Positions 1 through 7,100 of a DNA stretch of 11,000 nt are shown here, piece by piece; position 1 is the first letter of the stretch; each line of letters begins with the position of its first letter. The stretch covers positions 3,426,498 through 3,437,497 of the forward strand of contig NC_135570.1 in the NCBI RefSeq assembly GCF_964340395.1, in the 5' to 3' direction. Source of the stretch: Glandiceps talaboti (taxonomy: Eukaryota; Hemichordata; Enteropneusta; Spengelidae). A model generated the notes under the pieces. It ran no database searches and was not told where the DNA came from. It saw nothing but the letters and a program-made list of their open reading frames with translations. Position numbers and translations under genes: made by a program.

Positions 1-61
1 TTATAAAATTAACTGTTTTTGATTAGTTATTGCAGCTGACTTGTTCCTATTTTTGTTACAG

Positions 62-592
62 ATTCCATACCTGGAAATATTCCACAAATACTTATCAACA
101 GGGAACCTCTCCCCCACATGAGTTTTGATGTCGAGTTATTAGGAGACTGTGATGGCATTATCAATGAACTGTGTCATCGCCTTGGCAATGGATGGAATCA
201 TTTGTGTACTTCACAAGAACCGCTGACAGAAACCACAGAAATTCCCCGAGAGCTTTATGAGAACATGTCAACACCCCCACTTTATGTTGACACAGACACA
301 CAATCAACACTATTTGATGACAGCTCAGAGACTGGAGATGCTTGGGAGCCACAGCAAAATATGGCTAAGGAACAAAACAGTGCTGCAAGCATACAAACTG
401 TAAGGCCGGAGGTAGGCACAGATAAGCCTAACTATGCAACAGAAAAAGAGGCCAGTCCACCAGGGGACGTGAAACAAGACACTATGTGTGAGGATAAAGG
501 TCTGAAAATGGAAGAATCAAGCAGCAATGTTATTCCAATGCCACCTTTACATAAAAAACCCCGCAACTTGAGCATTGCCAGCTATTTGACAG
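62..592 (+). CDS. SIRT1: SIRT1 penultimate coding exon: end of the catalytic core and linker
   Basis: The exon is preceded by a T-rich tract ending in ACAG (58-61) and followed by the donor GTATGT (593-598). It starts with the last two bases of a split codon and ends with the first base of another. Codons run from 64 (S-I-P-G-N-I-P-Q). The conserved NAD-binding stretch lies in the first 40 residues, with the Cys of GDCD at 148-150. After about codon 45 the sequence becomes polar and low in conserved motifs, as in the disordered linker of SIRT1 proteins. The ATG at 118 is internal, not a start: the conserved INREPLPH motif lies upstream of it in the same frame. Confidence 0.92.
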
Positions 593-1574
593 GTATGTCT
601 TATAAATTAATTCATTGCAACCGTGACTTCACATATTGGCTGTCCCATATCTGATTTCCAACTTTTGTCATAGTTCATAAATGTCGGGTTAATTTCTGTT
701 GAGAGAATTGTTGAAGTTTCTTGTGTCTATTTACATTGGAGGTATTTAACTTTGTTAATAACTAATAACCTTGCCATTTACTTTGTTGACAGAAAACAAA
801 TATATGTATGTTCCACCATCTCGGTATGTCTTCAAAGGTGCTGAGGTTTACTTGGATCAGTTGTATGTTCCATCAGAAAGTGAGAGTGAGAGTGATCAAA
901 ACAGTAGATCATCTGAAGACAGCAGTGTTGCAGAAAAAGACTATGTAATGACAGCGGGTAACACCACATTGGCTGCTGGTACTACCCCAATGGCTGTGGT
1001 TTCTACCACGTCAGTTTTGGGTGCCACCCCATTAGCTGCACGTAACACAACATCAGTTATGGATGCCACAAAAGTAGATAACACTCTACTGGCTGCAGGA
1101 AACACTGCAGCACCAGCAGACGTCACCACAGGAAACACTACATTAGCAGTTGGTGCCACCACATCCGCAAAGGATGACACCACATGGACAGAAAGTAACA
1201 CAACCTTGACAACATGTGCCAACTCATCAGGAGTGGGTGACACCAATTTGGTAGTGGGTAAGACAGCATTGACAGCCTATGCCAGCTCACCATGTGTAGG
1301 TGATACCACTTCAACAGTGGGTAACACCACATTGACAGAATGTGCCATCTCTTCAGAAGTGAATGACACCATAGGCAAAAGCACATTCACAGTGAGGGAT
1401 GCAACATTGACAGCAGGAAATGTGAAGACCAGTGAACTACCAAGTACTCTACTTCAAAGTGAAAACAGAAACCCTGATACAGTACCTAAAACTCAATCTC
1501 CATCAGGGAAAACAACTCAAAATAAAATCCAAAATTGCAGCAATGCTGAGAACAATCCTGAATTTGATTCTTGA
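62..1574 (+). CDS. SIRT1: SIRT1-type NAD-dependent protein deacetylase, C-terminal part (last two exons)
   Basis: Joined exons 62-592 and 793-1574 code for about 436 residues, ending at TGA 1572-1574; the 5' part of the gene lies before the window. Sirtuins remove acetyl groups from lysines using NAD; SIRT1 acts mainly in the nucleus on histones, p53 and metabolic regulators. The first exon carries the end of the sirtuin core, with NAD-site motifs INREP (94-108) and FDVELLGDCD (124-153) followed by INELCHRLG. The second exon opens with NKYMYVPPSRYVFKGAEVY, which matches the C-terminal regulatory (ESA-type) segment that in SIRT1 packs on the catalytic core. The intron between them is phase 1, and a phase-1 joint gives a continuous frame. 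The remaining tail is acidic/Ser-rich, then Thr-rich and repetitive, and has no counterpart that I recognise in vertebrate SIRT1. Family assignment is firm; orthology to SIRT1 rests on both motifs together. Confidence 0.93.
593..792 (+). other. SIRT1 phase-1 intron
   Basis: A 200-bp intron with donor GTATGT (593) and acceptor TTGACAG (ending 792). It is AT-rich and contains in-frame stops. It falls directly before the ESA-like segment. Confidence 0.9.
793..1574 (+). CDS. SIRT1: SIRT1 last coding exon: ESA-like segment, acidic patch and Thr-rich repeat tail
   Basis: The exon completes the split codon G|AA and then reads N-K-Y-M-Y-V-P-P-S-R-Y-V-F-K-G-A-E-V-Y (795-851), the conserved C-terminal element that completes the active SIRT1 fold. 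A Ser/Glu-rich patch follows (SESESESD, roughly 874-897; then SSEDSS), resembling the acidic patch found at this place in other SIRT1 proteins. From about 957 to 1423 the protein is Thr-rich and made of degenerate 21-residue units. The last 50 residues are polar and end at TGA 1572-1574. The ATG at 771 lies in the intron and is not a start. Confidence 0.9.
957..1423 (+). repeat. Coding tandem repeat: degenerate 21-residue (63-bp) Thr-rich units
   Basis: Units begin with G-N-T-T-L or a close variant. The best-registered ones start at 1131, 1194, 1257 and 1320, exactly 63 bp apart; earlier units (957, 1020 and around 1077) and the last one (from about 1374) are shorter or more degraded. A typical unit is GNTTL, then a short Ala/Gly/Cys stretch, then SS, V and a GDT-like end. 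All length changes keep the frame. Confidence 0.8.
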
Positions 1575-1641
1575 GTAGAACAATTGATTTACTAGTAATA
1601 TAGCTATAACATATGGAGCAACCCCCTCCCCCCTTTCCTAC

Positions 1642-1647
1642 AATAAA
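1642..1647 (+). promoter_or_regulatory. Candidate polyadenylation signal AATAAA (proximal)
   Basis: Canonical hexamer 68 bp after the SIRT1 stop. No strong GT-rich element follows closely, so use is uncertain. Confidence 0.4.
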
Positions 1648-1859
1648 CAAAATATCTGAAGAGTTGTAACTTAACTCTACTAATGTATTGAGTGAAAAAA
1701 AAATTTAATCATATATATATTTGTATGTCGACTGCCAACATCTCAAAAAAAAATTAATTTATTATTAAGTCAATGTTTGTTACAGAATAGAGTACATGTA
1801 ATACAGATATTTTTTATTGTTGTATATCTCACAACGTTGTCATGTTGAAGTTATCATCT

Positions 1860-1883
1860 AATAAATGGACGTTACAAAATAAA
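1860..1883 (+). promoter_or_regulatory. Candidate polyadenylation signals AATAAA x2 (distal)
   Basis: Two canonical hexamers at 1860-1865 and 1878-1883 lie about 290-310 bp after the SIRT1 stop. The pair makes this the more likely site of 3' end formation. Confidence 0.45.
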
Positions 1884-1905
1884 TATATCAGCATCATGAC
1901 TCATT

Positions 1906-3409
1906 TAACCCCTTCACCATTGATTCCTGGTATTGCAGAATGCACAAGTGCTATGTGTTTCTTTGAACAAATATGTGATCTTCCATGGTGAAGGTGAGTG
2001 ATTGTCCGTTGTTCAAGGGTGACATGGCACTTAATTTCCTTGCCTAGCCTTGCAAGTGTTGTGGTGGATTGGCTCCATTCTGTCCCCTACATGCATGATG
2101 TGATTCATGGAGTTTCTGTCGTGGCACTCCTTATAGAGGCTATATGATTTTGAACCACAAATATGACTGCCTTTCAGTCAGATTTGCACATGATGTGAAA
2201 CAAAGTGATGGGCATATGTAACATTCTATATATGTCACTCAAACAAGTCTGAATGATGGGGGGGGGGGGGGGGAGCAGTGTACCCTCTAACTTTTATGCC
2301 AATTTGACGCACCACTGATGCACACAGTTTCTAAAGAATTTCAAAATTTCAATTTCAAAAAAATCAGACCACTCTGTATTATTAGTAAATTGTACAATAT
2401 TTATTATTAAAATGTGAACACCTAAAACACCACATCCATTCATGAATTATTAATACATCAAATATGTATTTAAAAAAAATTCAACACATATTACATTTAA
2501 TATATTCTCAGGATTGGCAAAGACTGGCAACATTGTATAACTTGCATAAATTAAATATAATACTATTTTTGATTAAACTAAGGGCTATTCCACACTAGGC
2601 TTGTAATGTATGATTCAAGTGTCTAGTGACATGTACAGTGTACTGTATAAACAAAGTCTATTGGACAAGTCTTGCTGCCAGACTCGCAAACATAATGGCT
2701 GAGTTGCAAATACCAAAGGTATTATCATGGGTACAGTTCTGACCCAAATTAAAAAAAAAATTGTGTTTCCGATAACCTGACCGACCTTAGTTCAAGTCGC
2801 TGACCCTAAACATTTTAACATTTAAAATAAAAGTCAAGAAATCTTCGTCTTTTTGATCTTCATGTATGACTGTTTTCTTTCCCCAGTCATGTCTACATAT
2901 TTCAAAAAGGTATGCTGGACAGTCAATGAACAATTAGATTTACACAAGCAAAGAACAACCTTCAAGTGTGGCAGTAAATTCAAATCGCTCCTCATATTTC
3001 AACCTTTCTAAATCATCAAGTGTAAACAGAAAGAACAATTTTACTAGTTTAAAATGTCTAAGTACCTATTAAAGGGCTGTACTTTGCATCTGTTAACTAA
3101 AGTTTTTAAATATAAATTTGGATGTAAATTACATACCAAATTTAACACTAAATCATAAATAATGCACAAATTATCACACATCTGATTTTAGTAGCGTTAT
3201 ATATCAAATGAAAGTAGAATATTTACCTCTTTGTTTTTCTGGAAATTGAGGGATTAGCATGATCTGCGTTTTGTTGATTACTATTGGCAAGATACAAGAA
3301 ATCCCAGCTTTGGAATTTTCTTAGATGAGTACATCTCCTCCCACACTCTCAGTATAAATGTAGTGCATGTTTCTTTCAATCATGGTTTTTGTTTTCCATA
3401 CTCTGGTGA
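1906..3409. other. Intergenic region between the convergent SIRT1 and PDPR genes
   Basis: No supported coding exon on either strand. Contents: a perfect 10-bp inverted repeat ccttcaccat/atggtgaagg (1911-1920 and 1985-1994), a run of 16 G (2258-2273), AT-rich stretches (2330-2580) and A-runs (2751-2760). The part around 2740-2830 looks compositionally like a dispersed repeat, but I cannot identify it. Confidence 0.6.
2258..2273 (+). repeat. Homopolymer run of 16 G
   Basis: Uninterrupted G16, preceded by GAAT and a T and followed by AGCAGTG. It lies between the two genes. Confidence 0.95.
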
Positions 3410-3415
3410 TTTATT
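3410..3415 (-). promoter_or_regulatory. Candidate polyadenylation signal for PDPR (AATAAA on the minus strand)
   Basis: TTTATT on the plus strand reads AATAAA on the minus strand, 364 bp beyond the PDPR stop. It is the first canonical hexamer downstream of the stop, so the 60/63-bp array would lie inside the 3' UTR. Confidence 0.4.
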
Positions 3416-3527
3416 ATATTGTGCATACTTGTAGTAAACACAATATCTAAATCAAAGCTTGAAAAAGTCAAATATGCACAAATCTATCAGATCTCAGGGA
3501 TGTAGAAAATAGCCGGAAGGTGGGAAA

Positions 3528-3836
3528 AGTTAGTAAGTTAGGGGATAAAATCTGGCCCCCTTAGCTGCATAACATTTACCAACAATTTCAAGTTAGTAGG
3601 TTGGGGGATACAACCTGGCCGTAGTTGCATAACGTTTACCAACAATTTCAAGTTAATAGGTTAGGGGATACAATCTGGCCCCCTTAGCTGCATAACGTTT
3701 ACCAACAATTTCAAGTTAGTAGGTTAGGGGATACAATCTGGACCCCTGAGCTGCATAATGTTTACCAACAATTTCAAGTTAGTTGGTTGGGGGATAAAAT
3801 CTGGCCGTAGCTGCATAACGTTTACCAAAAATTTCA
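3528..3836 (-). repeat. 60/63-bp tandem array derived from the PDPR C-terminal coding end
   Basis: Five units: 3528-3590 (63 bp), 3591-3650 (60), 3651-3713 (63), 3714-3776 (63) and 3777-3836 (60). The last is the genuine end of the PDPR coding exon; the other four lie past its stop codon. On the minus strand every unit reads in the PDPR frame as a variant of LEIVGKRYAAKGARLYPLTY followed by TAA; the genuine exon reads VEIFGKRYAATARFYPPTN followed by TAA. No unit has a frameshift or early stop. The 60- and 63-bp forms differ by one codon. Confidence 0.93.
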
Positions 3837-4126
3837 ACTTCATAATGTCCAGATACAATATGATCATTTGTCACAACTAGTTCCTGGCCTGTACTTGGAT
3901 TAACATTCGTGATCCAACCTATGCAAATAACTTTATTTAGACTGAAGCCATATCCCACTGACGTTGTCATACCAGTGAACTGCCCGTTACGATAGATTGG
4001 TTCTTTGCCCCACGGCCACAACTCATTTTCAATGTCATGGTCATCCAGGAAAAACATGGCAAGTCTTTTCTTCACTCCACTCTCCTTTTGAGCAGCTAAT
4101 GCCTTTCTTCCCATAAAATCTGAGTC
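3779..4126 (-). CDS. PDPR: PDPR last exon k: GCV_T C-terminal barrel domain
   Basis: 348 bp including TAA (3781-3779), phase 0 in. Acceptor AAATTAG. It starts DSDFMGRKAL and contains KKRLAMFFLDDHDIENELWPW, EPIYRNGQFTGMTTS and IFGKRYAATARFYPP, the barrel that closes the protein. The last 20 codons form the innermost unit of the downstream 60/63-bp array. The C-terminus ends soon after the final strand, whereas vertebrate PDPR carries a short extra charged tail. Confidence 0.92.
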   Translation of the reverse strand, partial: DSDFMGRKALAAQKESGVKKRLAMFFLDDHDIENELWPWGKEPIYRNGQFTGMTTSVGYGFSLNKVICIGWITNVNPSTGQELVVTNDHIVSGHYEVEIFGKRYAATARFYPPTN

Positions 4127-7100
4127 CTAATTTGAATAAAATAAGTTTAGATAAGTTCAGACGTTCATAATTATACCATGCACAAGCCATTTAGAACAGA
4201 AAATATGGGATTATATACTCTGGTCATTCTACGAATGTGTGACTATGTACTGGTTCTGCTGTCTTCGAAATGTGTCAAAAGTGTTCAAAATTACAATTAC
4301 TTTCCCCAATTTTTCTTTGATATTACTGGCGCTAGTATAATACGTTATTTTCCGATATTTTTCTTCATTCTGCCAGAAAATACTTGTGACCAAATGGTTG
4401 TCACTACTTGTCTACAGACTCATAGTGACAAGGCCCCTTAGGTCACTCATATTTTCCTTGTCTGAATGAAGAAAAATACTGGGGTATAATATCTAGTTAC
4501 ACATTTAATTCTGACAAAAAGCAAGAGGACATTGTTTTCTATGTTCAGTTATTGGAGGTTATGTAATGACGATGTCTGTCTTTGTGTCGGTATTATCATT
4601 TTCTCAAAAATGGATGGACATCACTCTTAAGCCGAACAAAAACAAATGTGTAATTCCAATAACGCTAAATTTTAGAATAGGTGAGGTAGGTAGGTTTTTT
4701 TTAAAAAAATTTTTTTATATATTTATTTTGCAGATGTGAGTGTCTAGATCAGTTAGTTATGTTTTCTGTTGTTTTCCATCTGGTCTCTGTATTATTGGCT
4801 TCTTCTCAGCAGATGTACAGACATTACAGATTGGAAGAACAGTTTTATATTTTATATACCTTGTCCAATCTGACTTGAAATGTCCTGCCCGTTTCATATG
4901 GTGTGTTCATAGAATTAAAGTCTTGATGTACAAAAGTCAGAAACTTTTCAATCCTGAGATTTTGGTAGACATAGTAGCCAACATTTTGAATTCCATATGA
5001 TTGCTGTCTTTGCATTATACTATCATACACTGGCAACGCCATCTAGGAAAATTGAAGAAAAAAAAGATGGTGAAATGATGGAAAGTACAGGAAGATGTGG
5101 AAACACTGCAAGACATTCCTTCTACAGATAATCATCTATTATGATGTAACATTGTCAATTTATTTCAAAATCCTTTCAGAGTTTAAAAAAAAATCTGATG
5201 GAAATGCAAATCAGAATGACATTCTGTTTCACATGGTAACACATTAAAAGTTTCCGGACATTGAAGAAAATTATGTGTGTATGCTTTCAAATCAAAATTA
5301 TACTTTTGATAGTCTCAGTGTCTTGGTAAGAAGGCTACTGTGAAACATTTGACTTGAAATTTTCTTGAAAATCTGCATTAAATGATATTGTGTACATGTC
5401 AACTTTTTGACAGCCAAATATTAACCTCTTACCTCATTTGGGATATACAACATCCAACCCTTCTCACCACAATGTGTCATTGCCAAAGCTCTAACACCAC
5501 TAGCATAACCAATATCAATAGTCTAAAGAAATATACAAAACATTACTGTCATTAGTTTTATCACAGTCATAATTCAGACAGAATTGAGCTAAAAACAGTA
5601 ATACTTAAATATTGTTGCATACTAATGAGCTGTTTTGCATAATTACTATCATGATTGCTTTCATTTGAATTTTCAAATTTGTGCATTTTGAATCAATCAT
5701 ACTTGAAGAAGTGCTGTGAAATAAAACTTGTCTGAAACACAACTGCATTTTCAGTCACTGTGACATGGAAGTGCATGACACAGTCACAAAACATGTGTAT
5801 ATAAAGAAACTTTTAAACTCATTAGAATAACATTATTGCAAAAATGAAAATGGGGAGCTACTTGAACTGGCTGAAAATGCTGGACAAAGATTAATATTGT
5901 GTTTAGTTTGCTGCAGTACCCAATGACTATACTTTCTGTCAAAAAGGAGTTTCAAGCAGTGCCTCTAGTGATCAAAATAGGAATTCTTTTGTTTTTCTGA
6001 GACCTGCACTTTCGCTGGCAGCCACACCTTAAGTCTATGCACCTAAATTTCCAGTGAATGGTTTGAATTCTGTGCCATTAAGGGGTGAATTGGTACATTC
6101 TGACTTCCATTCGTACAAGTTTTTCTAAACAAGACCCCTAGTGGTCAAATTATGAATTCTTTTCTTTATGGTAAAAGTAGACTATAGTGTATCATATACT
6201 ATTTTACCAACCTTTCCAGTGAATGGCTTGAATTCACTGCTGTCCAGGGGAGTACTGGTAAATTCTTGTAGCAATTCTTTAGATTTCGGACCCATTACAT
6301 TCAGTGCTGTATAGATATTTGTGACATCTCTGAGAACGATGTTACTATCATTGCTCATGTGTTTCTTAAGCCATGAATAACATGTGGTACGTTTAAATGA
6401 AGGCGAGATGATAAAATAACTGTAAACAAATTACAATATAAAGACCGTTGGTAAAGTTGGACATTGGTTATTACTTATGTCTTGAAGTCAAATCAAGTTA
6501 CAAAATTTGAAATCTTGTTAAATTTTGACATACAAAAATGGATTGATGGGGAGTACAAGTATCAATGGTTACACCACAGACGGAATTTTCTCTCCGACAT
6601 CTAGGGTTAAGTCACAGATATATAGAGAAGCCACGAGACCAATTACATAGGTTGTTTATTTCAGTTTGTCCAGAATCTCATGCAAAACAAAGCAAAATGC
6701 AACATCAGACTTGAATATTAGATGAAAGGTCTAGGTTGATATTTAACAACTATATATGTGAAGACTGTTGCATTATTCCATCCTCAACAACCTGCTCTAT
6801 CTGTGAATGGGGTTGACTGATGTGTGAGGGCGCCCTTATACTTTTTCAATCACAAATTCCTTAATCAATACAAGGTAGTGTATTCTCTATAAGTACTTAC
6901 TGGTTATGAGCCATTCTGAAGACACTACAGTCATTTTCGAATCCTCCCCGTGAATTCAGCATGGCTGTATGAACTATGTTACCTATAGGCATATTGATGT
7001 CTCCACAACATAAATACTGAAGTAGGTTTGTTGCTTCACTACCTGGAGACTATAGAGTGAGACAGACAAAGAGTGGGTTACTTTGAGACATGGTATCCAG

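Larger units (their letters stand above)
1575..1905 (+). other. SIRT1 3' untranslated region (predicted extent)
   Basis: AT-rich sequence after the stop, with a C-run (1622-1633), a short TA repeat near 1712-1720 and several A-runs. The 3' end is inferred from the last of three AATAAA signals and is therefore approximate. Confidence 0.5.

Noticed and set aside
118-120. ATG 118 as the start of a new gene
   Set aside because: Conserved sirtuin residues continue in frame upstream to 64, directly after a splice acceptor.
941-1386. Minus-strand open frames inside the SIRT1 last exon
   Set aside because: They are antisense shadows of the Thr-rich repeat, with low-complexity products and no family resemblance.
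2740-2830. Identification of this stretch as a particular SINE or repeat family
   Set aside because: It looks like repeat-derived sequence, but I cannot show internal promoter boxes, target duplications or a second copy in the window.
3528-3836. A CRISPR-like array
   Set aside because: Units are contiguous without spacers, derive from coding sequence, and the genome is eukaryotic.
4178-4441. Plus-strand open frame of 87 codons
   Set aside because: It runs through the foldback element within a PDPR intron and shows no recognisable protein.
4740-5000. Plus-strand open frame of 86 codons
   Set aside because: Most of it is the antisense of PDPR exon j, whose minus-strand reading clearly matches the family.
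6206-6211. Alternative donor GTAAAA for PDPR exon h
   Set aside because: It would add four bases and break the frame into exon i; GTTGGT at 6211 keeps it.
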